Shown in pieces: positions 34,459 through 43,443 of a stretch of 64,000 nucleotides of DNA. The notes beneath the pieces were generated by a model, which saw nothing but the letters and a program-made list of their open reading frames with translations, did no database searches and had not been told where the DNA came from. The position numbers and the translations under genes were made by a program. Source of the stretch: an uncultured Hungatella sp. (GTDB taxonomy: Bacteria; Bacillota; Clostridia; Lachnospirales; Lachnospiraceae); the NCBI GenBank assembly GCA_910579515.1, contig CAJTUV010000015.1:1-64000 (forward strand). The letters run 5' to 3'. Numbering within the stretch: position 1 is the first letter of the stretch; every line of letters starts with the position of its first letter.

Positions 34459-34619
34459 TCGCTTATCCTCCTTATTTATTATTAACAAATTTTGTCCGCA
34501 GTCCCAGGCATATAAATCCGCTTGTAGCCTGCGGTAAAACATGTTATAATCATTTTTATATCTGCCCGGGCCTGTCACTGCACGGGTTTTTGTATATAAG
34601 CGTTGGAATACGCCTCTTC

Positions 34620-34649
34620 ATTATAGCACAGTTGCACAGTTGTAGACAA
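34620..34649 (-). promoter_or_regulatory. Sigma-A type promoter for oppA
   Basis: On the minus strand TTGTCT (34644-34649) and TATAAT (34620-34625) are 18 bp apart. The start point would leave a 5' leader of about 155 nt before oppA that contains a GCCCGGGC palindrome and a loose CCGCAG/CTGCGG hairpin. I recognise no known riboswitch in it. Confidence 0.65.
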
Positions 34650-34714
34650 GTAAAAAAAAATTAAGATTAATTTTAAATTATTGTAGGTTTTAACGAAAAA
34701 TAGGAGGTTTTTTA

Positions 34715-35362
34715 ATGACAATGCCAAATCAAAGCCTTGATCTGCTTCTAAATCAATGGTACGCAGACGTTTTCCGCTTTTCCTTTCTCTTGTCCTGTCA
34801 TACAGAGGCAGCAAGAGAAATCACCTTTCAGACCTTTCTGTATGCAGGATGTGACGACCATTTTTCGGAAGATGAAAATGAAATGGCGGCAAAGCTGTTT
34901 TCCTATGCCTTTAAAACCTGCGAAGATTACTATCTGCGCCGTCTCAGGCCCCTTCCTTCCAGAAAAACGCTGGAAAGCGTCGCCGCCTTCCCTATTTCCG
35001 ATGAATTGTGGGCGTTTCTAAAAAAACCTATAAAATCCAAAGCTGCATGGTTCTTCTCCTCAGTCCTTTCGTTTTCCCCAGACCAGATTGGACAAATACT
35101 CCATACCCGCCCCGCCAAAATCCAGTCCCTTTTGTCCCTGACGTCTGCCCCTTCCTCAGAGACTATTCAAAACATCGTTCCTGACTGGGAAACCACCTCC
35201 CATTTCTCCGACGATCTCTACCTGCGCTTCGAAGAGCGCAATGTAAAGCTGGAAAACAAGCTGCGATCCTTTCGCCAGTTGACAGACCAGGCCGTCGTCT
35301 GGGCAGCCCTGGGCCTTCTCCTTCTCTTCGGAGCCGCAGCCTGGTACACCCAGGGGCTTTAG
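34715..35362 (+). CDS. Sigma-factor-like protein with C-terminal membrane anchor
   Basis: The 215-residue protein has TAGGAGG upstream. Residues 8-45 (LLLNQWYADVFRFSFLLSCH, then AAREITFQTFLYAG) resemble sigma-70 region 2 of ECF factors. Residues 105-133 (FSSVLSFSPDQIGQILHTRP) resemble the region 4 helix-turn-helix. A charged segment and one C-terminal membrane helix (AVVWAALGLLLLFGAAAW) follow. Such fusion would tether the factor to the membrane; the DNA-binding residues look divergent, so it may not be an active sigma factor. It is divergent from oppA and convergent with recJ. The assignment is tentative. Confidence 0.5.
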   Translation: MTMPNQSLDLLLNQWYADVFRFSFLLSCHTEAAREITFQTFLYAGCDDHFSEDENEMAAKLFSYAFKTCEDYYLRRLRPLPSRKTLESVAAFPISDELWAFLKKPIKSKAAWFFSSVLSFSPDQIGQILHTRPAKIQSLLSLTSAPSSETIQNIVPDWETTSHFSDDLYLRFEERNVKLENKLRSFRQLTDQAVVWAALGLLLLFGAAAWYTQGL

Positions 35363-35365
35363 TTT

Positions 35366-37072
35366 TTATGAAAACCGAAATTCCTTAATGACAACCTGAA
35401 TGCTCCTCCGCCCATTGTACTCATTGATTTCTGGATAATAGACCACATCCATCTTTCTGTTTTCTCCCATTCCTTCCACAAAAGCGTCGCCGTCTGTAAA
35501 CACCATGCCTTCCATCGGAAGGCCTTGGGGCGTTACGAGAGACAGCTTTACCGCGTTTCGGTTCTTCCCCAGTACTTTGACGCTGCGGACAGTCAAATCC
35601 TTCTGGGCAAACTGAGGCTTCTCATTGCCCTGTCCAAAAGGCTCCAAAAGCTCCAATTCCCGAATCAACTCCTCTGACACATATTCCATAGGCATAGGAA
35701 CATCAATCCATACCTTGGGAACAAAATCCTGTTCTGTCAAACCGGCCTTCCGATTTATCTCCAGCCGGAAACGTTCCACATTTTTTTCTTCCAGAGACAG
35801 CCCTGCCGCCATCGGGTGTCCGCCGAACTTAGTCAGAAGCTCTTTCACCTCCACCAAAGCCTGAAACATATGATAAGTTTCAATCGAACGGCCGGATCCT
35901 TTTACCCCCTCTTCTGCCTTTGTCAGCACAAAAGAAGGCTTGTGGTACTTTTCCCTCAGTCTTCCGGCAATAATTCCTGCCAGGGACTCATGGCACTCGG
36001 GCAGATATACCACCAGCACCTTGTCCTGGGCATATTCTGACTCCACCAGCCTTGCGGCCTCTGCCGTCCCCCTTGCAGTCATATCCTTTCTCTGGTCGTT
36101 CAAATCCTTTAATTCCTGGGCCAGTCTGTCCGCCTCTTCTTCCTCTTGAGTTAACAGCAATTTCAGAGCGGTCTTAGCAGTCTGAAGCCGCCCTCCTGCG
36201 TTTAAGCAGGGGCCCACAATAAATCCAATATGGTATGCGCTTAAACTGGCAATATCCAGATTATTCTTCTCCACAAGCTTTTTAAGCCCCAGGCTTTTGG
36301 TAAAAGGCAGCCGTTTCAGTCCCTCTTTCACCAGAATCCGGTTTTCTTCCTGGAGCCGCATCACATCCCCTACAGTGGCAATGGCTGCAAACTCCATCAT
36401 ATCTTTCCACTCTTCTATCGAAACTCCAGCCTTTTCATACAGAATCTGAATCAGCTTATACGCCACCATGCCCCCGCAGATCTCCTTCCAGGGATAGGCA
36501 CAGTCCGACTGCTTTGGATTCACAACAGCATCCGCCCGGGGAAGCACCTCCCTCTCCTCTGCCTTTACAATTTCATGATGGTCTGTAATAATCACCGTCA
36601 TCCCCAGACTTTTTGCAGTCTCCATCTGTTCTACAGCAGAAATTCCGTTGTCACACGTTAAAATTGTGTCCACCTTGTCTTCAAATGCCTGCTGTACAAT
36701 CTGCTCATTGATTCCATACCCATCCTTTACTCGGTCTGGAATCTCATAGTCCACCCAGGCTCCCAGCCGGTTTAATGCCTGGAAAAGCAGATATGTAGAA
36801 CAGACGCCGTCTATATCATAATCCCCCACAATTCGAATCCGTCTGCCCTGTTTTATTTTCCGAAGAAGAATATCGGCCGCCAGGTCTCCGTCTTTTAAGA
36901 GATGAGGAGAATAAAAATTCTCCCATGTACCATAAAGATACCGGCCTACCGCCTCGTCTCCACACACTTCCCGATTGCGAATGACCCTGGCGGTCACAGG
37001 ACTGATGTGAAAATCCTGTGCAATCTTGTTAAAATCCGCCTTCTTCGCATATACCATCCACTTTGCTGTCAT
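35366..37072 (-). CDS. recJ: Single-stranded-DNA-specific 5'-3' exonuclease RecJ
   Basis: The 568-residue DHH phosphoesterase has the metal motifs IVGDYDIDGVCSTYLL, LTCDNGISA and ITDHHE, then DHHA1 GSGRSIETYHMFQAL and GGHPMAAGLSL, and a C-terminal OB-fold. It degrades single-stranded DNA in recombination and mismatch repair. It lacks the long C-terminal extension of the B. subtilis protein, as in other short clostridial RecJ versions. Its start overlaps the stop of the YgjP-like gene (ATGA). Confidence 0.93.
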   Translation of the reverse strand: MTAKWMVYAKKADFNKIAQDFHISPVTARVIRNREVCGDEAVGRYLYGTWENFYSPHLLKDGDLAADILLRKIKQGRRIRIVGDYDIDGVCSTYLLFQALNRLGAWVDYEIPDRVKDGYGINEQIVQQAFEDKVDTILTCDNGISAVEQMETAKSLGMTVIITDHHEIVKAEEREVLPRADAVVNPKQSDCAYPWKEICGGMVAYKLIQILYEKAGVSIEEWKDMMEFAAIATVGDVMRLQEENRILVKEGLKRLPFTKSLGLKKLVEKNNLDIASLSAYHIGFIVGPCLNAGGRLQTAKTALKLLLTQEEEEADRLAQELKDLNDQRKDMTARGTAEAARLVESEYAQDKVLVVYLPECHESLAGIIAGRLREKYHKPSFVLTKAEEGVKGSGRSIETYHMFQALVEVKELLTKFGGHPMAAGLSLEEKNVERFRLEINRKAGLTEQDFVPKVWIDVPMPMEYVSEELIRELELLEPFGQGNEKPQFAQKDLTVRSVKVLGKNRNAVKLSLVTPQGLPMEGMVFTDGDAFVEGMGENRKMDVVYYPEINEYNGRRSIQVVIKEFRFS

Positions 37073-37593
37073 CCTTTAAAATCCCTCAACCGCCTTCTTT
37101 TATCTTCCCAGTCAGGCAGCTCCTTCTTCACAATCTCCCAAAAACGGGAGGAATGGTTCATTTCCTTTCGATGAGCCAGTTCATGAACCACTACATAATC
37201 CTGTAAATCTTCTGGCAGAAGCACCAGTTTCCAGTTATAGTTTAAATTTCCCTTTCCACTGCAGCTTCCCCACCTGGTGGCCTGTTGCCGGATCGAAATT
37301 CTTCCATAAGTGATCCCCATCCGTTCAGCCCACCACGCCGTTTTTTCACTTAAGACTTCCCTGGCCTTCTCCCGATACGCCTTCACTTCTTCTTCTGTAT
37401 ACACCGGCTGACGGGAAATCTGCTCCTTTATTTCCTCACAATGCTTCTCAATCCATCTCCTGTGACTTTCCGCAAACGCCCTAGCCCTGGCGTCAGACAC
37501 CCAGAGAGGACATCGCACCACAACCTGTCCCTCTCTGGTAATTTGAAGAGCCATAGTCTTTCTCTTTGAGCGGACAATGGAATGCTCTATCAC
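37069..37593 (-). CDS. YgjP/DUF45-type zinc metallopeptidase
   Basis: The 174-residue protein has the zinc motif VVHELAHRKEMNHSSRFW near its C-terminus and the characteristic RWGSCSGKGNLNYNWKL strand before it. The family is SprT/WLM-like and of uncertain substrate; it is often near restriction or repair genes. It is coupled by ATGA overlaps to recJ downstream and to the hydrolase at 37590 upstream. Confidence 0.9.
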   Translation of the reverse strand: MIEHSIVRSKRKTMALQITREGQVVVRCPLWVSDARARAFAESHRRWIEKHCEEIKEQISRQPVYTEEEVKAYREKAREVLSEKTAWWAERMGITYGRISIRQQATRWGSCSGKGNLNYNWKLVLLPEDLQDYVVVHELAHRKEMNHSSRFWEIVKKELPDWEDKRRRLRDFKG

Positions 37594-38435
37594 AGATGAA
37601 ACCTTCCTTCCAACGCCAAAAACTGATCAAGCAGCATCCTGCTGACCTTAGCTCCAAACACCGTAGCCGGATGGTTCGGATAATACATGGCATCGCTGAA
37701 GTTTTTATTCAGCATAACCAGTACGTACTTTCCATAGGGAGTGTAGATAATCCCCCCGTCGTTTCTACATGCATCCATGCTGCCACTTTTTGAGGCCACA
37801 TGGATAAGCACCTCGTCCGTATTGTCTATATCCATGTAGACCGGCGGAAAATCTTTGGTAATCATGGAATTATAATGCTGCTTTTTCAAAATCTCTATCA
37901 TCTGTTCATCAGAAGTTGGACTAATCAGCTTTCCCTGGGCCATTCTCACAAACATGCTGGCATAATCCCTGGGAGTGGTAGTTCCAAGTTTACTGCTCCC
38001 ATCAAAATGAAGAGTCCCGTGAAGAGCTGTGTCCTTACACCCCAGTTTTTGAATGCAGTGATTGATGGTGTCCATACCCAGATAATCAATCAGCATATTG
38101 GTCGCAATGTTATCGCTGACAATGATCATCAGGGTCGCTGCATCCTTTACCCGAAACAAGGCCCCAGGCTCCAGGGCGCACAGCACGCCGCTCCCTTCAG
38201 TCACATGCTCCGCTTTATATTCCAGCATGTCCTCCAGGCTGGCGTTCTTCTTCTCAACCTCGTCAAACAAACATGCCAGTATGTACGTCTTAATGGTGCT
38301 TGCAGTCTCAAACTTTTCCTCCGCCCCTATGGCAATCACATTTCCATGAAAATCATCTGCGTAAAGCCCTATAAAGCCGTCATAGCTTTTCAGTTCCGCC
38401 TCAATCCTCTTTTCTAACGTAAACCTTGAATCCAT
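37590..38435 (-). CDS. Class A beta-lactamase-like serine hydrolase
   Basis: The 281-residue protein has Ser46-Thr-Ile-Lys49 (SxxK), Ser107-Asp-Asn and Lys216-Ser-Gly, the three motifs of the beta-lactamase/DD-peptidase fold. No signal peptide is seen, so it is probably cytoplasmic. It starts 11 nt after the NlpC/P60 gene, and a similar enzyme begins the same run of genes at 46549. Cytoplasmic members may act on imported wall peptides rather than on drugs; resistance cannot be claimed from sequence. Confidence 0.82.
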   Translation of the reverse strand: MDSRFTLEKRIEAELKSYDGFIGLYADDFHGNVIAIGAEEKFETASTIKTYILACLFDEVEKKNASLEDMLEYKAEHVTEGSGVLCALEPGALFRVKDAATLMIIVSDNIATNMLIDYLGMDTINHCIQKLGCKDTALHGTLHFDGSSKLGTTTPRDYASMFVRMAQGKLISPTSDEQMIEILKKQHYNSMITKDFPPVYMDIDNTDEVLIHVASKSGSMDACRNDGGIIYTPYGKYVLVMLNKNFSDAMYYPNHPATVFGAKVSRMLLDQFLALEGRFHL

Positions 38436-38446
38436 AATTCCTCTCC

Positions 38447-39331
38447 CTAAAAAATACTCCCCACAGCATACAAACTGTCCGCTAAGTCTTTCCGGTATTC
38501 AGCGCTGTTCGGATCCAGGCTGTTATACACCACGCCGCCGCTTCCGACTTTTCCTGTAGAGTGAAGATACCTTCCTTCTCCTACATACATGGCAATATGG
38601 CCTGGGAAATACAGCAGATCGCCAGGCTTTCTGTCTGCCTTATGAATTTCATGGACAGGATAGCCTTCCACAATTTTCGCATCCCGAAAAATCAAAATTC
38701 CGTTAAGCATATAGCTGACTGACGTAAGCCCTGAACAGTCGATCCCAGCCGTTGATCGTCCGCCCCACCGGTACTGCGTTCCCAGATACGTTTTCGCCGT
38801 CTCCACCACGGCTTCCCTAAATCGCTTTTCCTCTCTGACCGGAATCTGGCGCACCTGTCTCTCCCAGACTCCTCTTTGAGAAAACTTCTTCTCCCAAAGG
38901 TACTGATTTCTCATATAGCCCAGGCTTCCGTCTGCCAGACAAACCCTGGCCCATCCAACCTCTTCGCTGTCCCAGGAAACCACCTGAACCAGACTTCCCC
39001 GAAACAAAACCTTCAGCCTCACTCCCTGAACCTTTGGCACAGAAACCACATCCACACAGCTTCCGCTTACTACCCAGAGGTTGGAATCTTCCCAGCACAT
39101 AGCTCTTTCCCTGCTCATTGGGCACAGATCCGCCATAAGCATATAACCTGTGTATCCGTAAAAAGTCCTTACCGGAACGTATCCCTCTTCTTCCTCTCCG
39201 GTTATCTCCACCAACATCCCGTGGAGCCCCTCGTCAGCAATGGCAGACACTCTTTGTCCGTCTCGTTCCTTCTCAGTAAAAGCTCCCTCATAGATCGTGC
39301 TTATGGATTTTGTCACTACGCCCCAGTTCAT
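38447..39331 (-). CDS. NlpC/P60 endopeptidase, YkfC-like
   Basis: The product is about 294 residues without a signal peptide. It has two SH3b-like domains (residues 20-150) and a C-terminal NlpC/P60 domain with Cys in AGIDCSGLTS, His in FPGHIAMY and the third residue in LHSTG. This layout matches YkfC, the gamma-D-glutamyl-L-diamino acid endopeptidase that cleaves imported wall peptides. The ATG at 39331 overlaps the stop of the upstream ATPase gene; another ATG at 39343 is possible. Confidence 0.88.
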   Translation of the reverse strand: MNWGVVTKSISTIYEGAFTEKERDGQRVSAIADEGLHGMLVEITGEEEEGYVPVRTFYGYTGYMLMADLCPMSRERAMCWEDSNLWVVSGSCVDVVSVPKVQGVRLKVLFRGSLVQVVSWDSEEVGWARVCLADGSLGYMRNQYLWEKKFSQRGVWERQVRQIPVREEKRFREAVVETAKTYLGTQYRWGGRSTAGIDCSGLTSVSYMLNGILIFRDAKIVEGYPVHEIHKADRKPGDLLYFPGHIAMYVGEGRYLHSTGKVGSGGVVYNSLDPNSAEYRKDLADSLYAVGSIF

Positions 39332-40251
39332 ACAGTTTTCCATGCCTTAACTTCCTCTTCATTGGCCAGCACAAAATGGTCTGGTCTCATCTCCACCCAC
39401 TCCGGTTTCTTCACAGAATAGTCGTGCATATCCGGTTCATACACCAACAAATTCTTTCCTCTTTCGTGCCTTGGGTCCGGCATAGGAATGGCAGACAAGA
39501 GCGCTCTTGTATAGGGATGAATGGCATGTGTGATCAGCTCTTCCGTCTCTCCCATTTCCACAATCCGTCCCTTATGAATCACCGCAATCCTGTCTGTGAT
39601 GAACCGCATAACCGACAAATCATGGGCCACAAACAGATACGTAATCTGCCTTTTCTTCTGCATATCAGACAAAAGATTCAAAACCTGGGCGCGAACCGAC
39701 ACATCCAGAGCAGAGATAGGCTCGTCTGCAATGATAAACTCTGGATTCATGATCAAAGCTCTTGCAATTCCAATTCGTTGTCTCTGTCCTCCAGAAAACT
39801 CATGAGGAAACCGGCTGGAAAACTCAGGAAGCAGTCCCACATCCAAAAGAGCCTGCTCTACTCTGGCCTTTCTATCCGCCTCGCCGATTCCTTTCTCAAT
39901 ATTTAAAAGTCCCTCACTGATAATATAATCCACCTTGGCCCGTTCATTTAAGGAAGCCTGAGGGTCCTGAAAAATCATCTGAATCTCTTTCATCACTTTT
40001 CGATCCAGTTCTGGGGAAATCCGTCCGTTAATCCGTTCCCCCTTATAATAAATCTCCCCACCTGCTGATGGCACAATCCTCATAATTGCCCGCCCGATGG
40101 TGGTTTTTCCTGAACCAGACTCCCCTACCAGGCCAAAGGTTTCTCCTTTATAAATTTTAAAGTTTACGCCCTTGACAGCCTTATACTTCTTCTTCCGCTC
40201 TCCAAAGGTCACATCCAAATTCTTTACTTCCAGAAGAACTTCTCTCTCCAT
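39328..40251 (-). CDS. Peptide ABC transporter ATP-binding protein, OppF-like (second set)
   Basis: The 307-residue ATPase has Walker A GESGSGKTT, signature FSGGQRQRIGIARAL and Walker B FIIADEPISALD. Unlike oppF at 28622 it lacks the C-terminal cysteine cluster. It overlaps both neighbours by 1-4 nt. With the ATPase at 40251 it should power import by the permeases at 41313-43267. Confidence 0.93.
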   Translation of the reverse strand: MEREVLLEVKNLDVTFGERKKKYKAVKGVNFKIYKGETFGLVGESGSGKTTIGRAIMRIVPSAGGEIYYKGERINGRISPELDRKVMKEIQMIFQDPQASLNERAKVDYIISEGLLNIEKGIGEADRKARVEQALLDVGLLPEFSSRFPHEFSGGQRQRIGIARALIMNPEFIIADEPISALDVSVRAQVLNLLSDMQKKRQITYLFVAHDLSVMRFITDRIAVIHKGRIVEMGETEELITHAIHPYTRALLSAIPMPDPRHERGKNLLVYEPDMHDYSVKKPEWVEMRPDHFVLANEEEVKAWKTV

Positions 40252-41300
40252 TAAATCAGGCCTCCGTTCCGAATCTTTTCCACTACTGGCGGCGGCTCCA
40301 CTTTAGGCGCCCTTGGGTCCAAAAGCCAGGTCTTGGCCTTGTGAGTAGGAGAAACCTGAAAATACGGTGGCATCTCCAAAAAATCAATCTTCAGTGCCTG
40401 TGGATTCCTGGGAGCAAAGGCGTCCCCCTTCACCTCTGTAAACAGATTCGGCGGTGTTCCGGGAATAGAAAAAAGGTTGGTTCCCTTTACGCCCACCTGA
40501 GGCAGGGAAGACAGCAGCGCCCAGGTATATGGATGCTTCGGATCATAGAAAATGTCCTCGCTGGTCCCAATCTCAATAATATCTCCTGCGTACATGACAG
40601 CCACACGATCCGCAATATTGGCCACTACACCTAAATCGTGGGTAATCAAAATAATCGACAGCTTATATTTGTGGCGCAGAGCCTTTAACAAAGCCAAAAT
40701 CTGGGCCTGAATCGTTACGTCCAGGGCTGTGGTAGGCTCATCGCAGATTAGAATCTGAGGCGCGCAGGCAATGGCAATAGCAATCACCACTCTTTGGCGC
40801 ATACCGCCTGAAAACTCATGAGGATACTGGTCAAACCGGCGCTCTGGATGAGAAATTCCCACATCCTCCAAATATTGCAGCGTCTTCTTTTTGGCATCCG
40901 CCCTGCTTAAATCTTGATGCAAAAGCACAGCCTCCATAATCTGGGCCCCTATGGTCTTTAACGGATTTAAACTGGTCATAGGGTCCTGCATAATCATGGC
41001 AATTTCATGCCCGCGGATTTTATACCATTCCTTCTCCTTTTTCAGCTTCGTCAATTCTATGGGCTTTCCGTCGTCCGCCCCAAAATATACGGTCTTTCCC
41101 TTGGTCACCTTTCCATTCTGATCCAAAAGTCCCATAAAGGATTTGGTGAACACAGACTTTCCGCTTCCCGATTCTCCCACAATGGCTAGAATCTCTCCTT
41201 TATACAAATCCAGGGAAATGCCGCGGATAGCGTTTAACGTCTTTCCCCGAAGTTCAAATTTTATTTCCAGGTCTTCCACCGTTAACATCTTGTCTGGCAT
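40251..41300 (-). CDS. Peptide ABC transporter ATP-binding protein, OppD-like (second set)
   Basis: The 349-residue ATPase has Walker A GESGSGKSV, signature FSGGMRQRVVIAIA and Walker B ILICDEPTTALD. The C-terminal substrate-type extension has DAFAPRNPQALKIDF where Fe-S-type OppD proteins carry cysteines, so it would not bind the cluster. GGGAG precedes the ATG. It lies between the permease and ATPase genes of the wall-peptide operon. Confidence 0.93.
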   Translation of the reverse strand: MPDKMLTVEDLEIKFELRGKTLNAIRGISLDLYKGEILAIVGESGSGKSVFTKSFMGLLDQNGKVTKGKTVYFGADDGKPIELTKLKKEKEWYKIRGHEIAMIMQDPMTSLNPLKTIGAQIMEAVLLHQDLSRADAKKKTLQYLEDVGISHPERRFDQYPHEFSGGMRQRVVIAIAIACAPQILICDEPTTALDVTIQAQILALLKALRHKYKLSIILITHDLGVVANIADRVAVMYAGDIIEIGTSEDIFYDPKHPYTWALLSSLPQVGVKGTNLFSIPGTPPNLFTEVKGDAFAPRNPQALKIDFLEMPPYFQVSPTHKAKTWLLDPRAPKVEPPPVVEKIRNGGLI

Positions 41301-41312
41301 AGGCTCTCCCTT

Positions 41313-42329
41313 CTACACATGGTTTTTCGGGTCGGCAGCATCCGAAAATGCGTTTCCGATAATATAAAACGAAATAGTCACAAACGACAGAATAATAGTC
41401 GGATACACCAACTGATAGCGAAGTGCCGGACTGGTAATCAGCGCCCGCCCCTCATTGATCAAATTTCCAAGGCTGGGAATGTCCACCGGAAGCCCCAGGC
41501 CGATATAGGTAATAAACACCTCGTTGCCAATAGCCGCCGGAATGGTGAGCGCCATACGCAGCATAATTACAGAAACCAGATACGGAAGAAGATTTTTCAC
41601 CATAATCCGCCAGGTTGGAGTGCCCAGACAGCGGCTGGCCACATTGTAATCCCTGTCCCTGATAATCAAAATCTGATTTCTGATAAAGCGGGCCATCTGA
41701 ATCCATCCAGTCAGACACATGGCAAAAATCAACGTTTTAACGCTTGGTTTTAAAATATAGGAAATCAAAATCAAAATAATCGTATTAGGAATATTGTCAA
41801 TAATGTTGTAAACCTCTGTCAGAATAAAATCTGCTTTTCTCACATATCCCCAAATCACGCCTACGGTAATTCCGATGAAAGCCTCGGCCAAAGCCACCGA
41901 AAGGCCGATAAAAAGAGACGTTCTGGTACCTGCCCAGATCCTGGCCCATAAGTCCTGGCCTATGGAGTTTGTCCCTAAAAGGAACATATCTCCAGGCGGA
42001 ATATTCCGGTACTGCATACCGCTCTCATCATTGACTATCATATTAGGATCGTACTGCCCTGGCAGATAAGGCTGTACAAATGTAAACAACAGCAGTAATC
42101 CTAAAAGAAGCAGCAAAGCAACCGCAGCCCGATTTTTTAAAAACGCCTGAAACGTACTTCGCCAATAGGAATAATTACTGTATCCTGTCCGTTCCACCTC
42201 AGCGGCATTAAACTCCGCAAAAGAAAACAACTCCTCTTCTGTCATTTCAGAAGCCTTCTTCGAGGCCGCCTCCATACTGTTCATCAGCTCTGCCTCTTTC
42301 GTGTGGCGATAACTGAACTGCTTCATCAT
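41313..42329 (-). CDS. Peptide ABC transporter permease, OppC-like (second set)
   Basis: The 338-residue permease has a long acidic cytoplasmic N-terminus (residues 15-60), then a membrane helix, the loop LGTNSIGQDLWARIWAGTRT, and EAA loop ASRCLGTPTWRIMVKNLLPY. It overlaps the preceding permease gene by ATGA. The long N-terminus is unusual compared with the first OppC. Confidence 0.93.
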   Translation of the reverse strand: MMKQFSYRHTKEAELMNSMEAASKKASEMTEEELFSFAEFNAAEVERTGYSNYSYWRSTFQAFLKNRAAVALLLLLGLLLLFTFVQPYLPGQYDPNMIVNDESGMQYRNIPPGDMFLLGTNSIGQDLWARIWAGTRTSLFIGLSVALAEAFIGITVGVIWGYVRKADFILTEVYNIIDNIPNTIILILISYILKPSVKTLIFAMCLTGWIQMARFIRNQILIIRDRDYNVASRCLGTPTWRIMVKNLLPYLVSVIMLRMALTIPAAIGNEVFITYIGLGLPVDIPSLGNLINEGRALITSPALRYQLVYPTIILSFVTISFYIIGNAFSDAADPKNHV

Positions 42330-43267
42330 CTGTCACCTTCTTTCTTTCCAAGGCTGATTCTTGGATCCAAAAGCACCATCAGAAGGTCGCCCAGCAAAAG
42401 TCCAAGAACGCCTACACAGGCGTACAAAAGCACGATTCCCTGAACCATAGTATTGTCATGTTTTTTGATTACTGTCACCAGAAGTCCGCCCATGCCCGGA
42501 ATACTGTACAGAGATTCAATATAAATAGAACCGATAACCGTATTGAGAAACGCTGTGGGAATATACTGAGCCAGAGGCACAAACGCATTTCGGAAAATAT
42601 GTTTAAACATGACTCCGCCTTCCGAAACACCTTTCGCCTTAGCCAGCTTCACATAATCCTTGTTGCTTTCATCTACCATATAACGTCTGAGCCACATGCC
42701 ATAAAATGCAATATTATTCAACGACATTGAGAGCACCGGCAAGACCCAATACTTAGGATTGTGAATGTCAAACAAAAGTCCCACTCCCAGAATCTGGGTT
42801 CCGTAAAGCTGAATATACAGAAAATAAACTGCAGCCGGAATCGCCTGGATACAGACAATAAACAAAGTCCCTATTTTATCAAACAACCGGAACTTATATC
42901 TTGCCATTAACGCGCCCATAGGAAGTCCCACAAGAAGAGACACCATCATGGACAGAACACCCAGCTTAATCGAAACCGGAATCTTGTCCGCCAACACTTC
43001 TGTCACTGGCACATTGGCCCGATAAATCCTGGAAGTTCCCAAATCCCCCTGAAGAAGATCTCCAAAAAAACGGACAATCTGCACTGGCAATGGGTCCGTC
43101 AATCCCATTTCCTGCAAACCAACCTGAATCTGCTGAGGCGTCATCTTCTCAAAATTGGGAAAATACCCCTCAATCGGCATCAGACGCAGCAAACAGAACA
43201 CGATGGTCAAAATAATCACCAAGGTCAGCACCGAACGTCCGATTCGTTTCCCTAAATACTTTAACAT
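42326..43267 (-). CDS. Peptide ABC transporter permease, OppB-like (second set)
   Basis: The 313-residue permease begins LKYLGKRIGRSVLTLVIILT and has the EAA loop LAKAKGVSEGGVMFKHIFRN. Six membrane segments are expected. It lies 176 nt after its binding-protein gene; that gap holds two stem-loops, a layout repeated from the first opp set. Confidence 0.93.
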   Translation of the reverse strand: MLKYLGKRIGRSVLTLVIILTIVFCLLRLMPIEGYFPNFEKMTPQQIQVGLQEMGLTDPLPVQIVRFFGDLLQGDLGTSRIYRANVPVTEVLADKIPVSIKLGVLSMMVSLLVGLPMGALMARYKFRLFDKIGTLFIVCIQAIPAAVYFLYIQLYGTQILGVGLLFDIHNPKYWVLPVLSMSLNNIAFYGMWLRRYMVDESNKDYVKLAKAKGVSEGGVMFKHIFRNAFVPLAQYIPTAFLNTVIGSIYIESLYSIPGMGGLLVTVIKKHDNTMVQGIVLLYACVGVLGLLLGDLLMVLLDPRISLGKKEGDR

Positions 43268-43313
43268 GCCCTTAACTCCTTTGCTCCTTTTGTAATTCCA
43301 GACTGAAAATCCT

Positions 43314-43367
43314 CTCGAAAACAGATGTACGCCACCTGGATACTACTCCTGCACATCTGGTTTCGAG
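43314..43367 (-). terminator. Stem-loop in the gap between binding protein and permease genes
   Basis: The arms CTCGAAA-CAGATGT and ACATCTG-TTTCGAG form a long stem with a loop of about 22 nt. A short T-rich stretch follows on the minus strand. It probably lowers read-through or protects the upstream message rather than stopping it completely. Confidence 0.5.
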
Positions 43368-43392
43368 AATGTTTTCCGCCTTTGTCAAGGCA

Positions 43393-43434
43393 GGAGCTGT
43401 TGCTGGGGAAAATCCCCATTTACGCAACAGCCCC
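43393..43434 (-). terminator. Second stem-loop after the binding-protein gene
   Basis: The arms GGGGCTGTTGC and GCAACAGCTCC, with a nested TGGGGA/TCCCCA, lie immediately after the binding-protein stop. There is no T-tract, so an mRNA-stabilising or attenuating role is as likely as termination. Confidence 0.5.
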
Positions 43435-43443
43435 ACAGATATC

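Noticed and set aside
34459..34613. Riboswitch in the oppA leader
   Set aside because: The leader has weak hairpins only and none of the conserved cores I can recognise.
37590..38435. Antibiotic-resistance beta-lactamase
   Set aside because: The catalytic motifs fit the fold, but there is no signal peptide and the neighbours concern wall-peptide recycling, so resistance is not supported.
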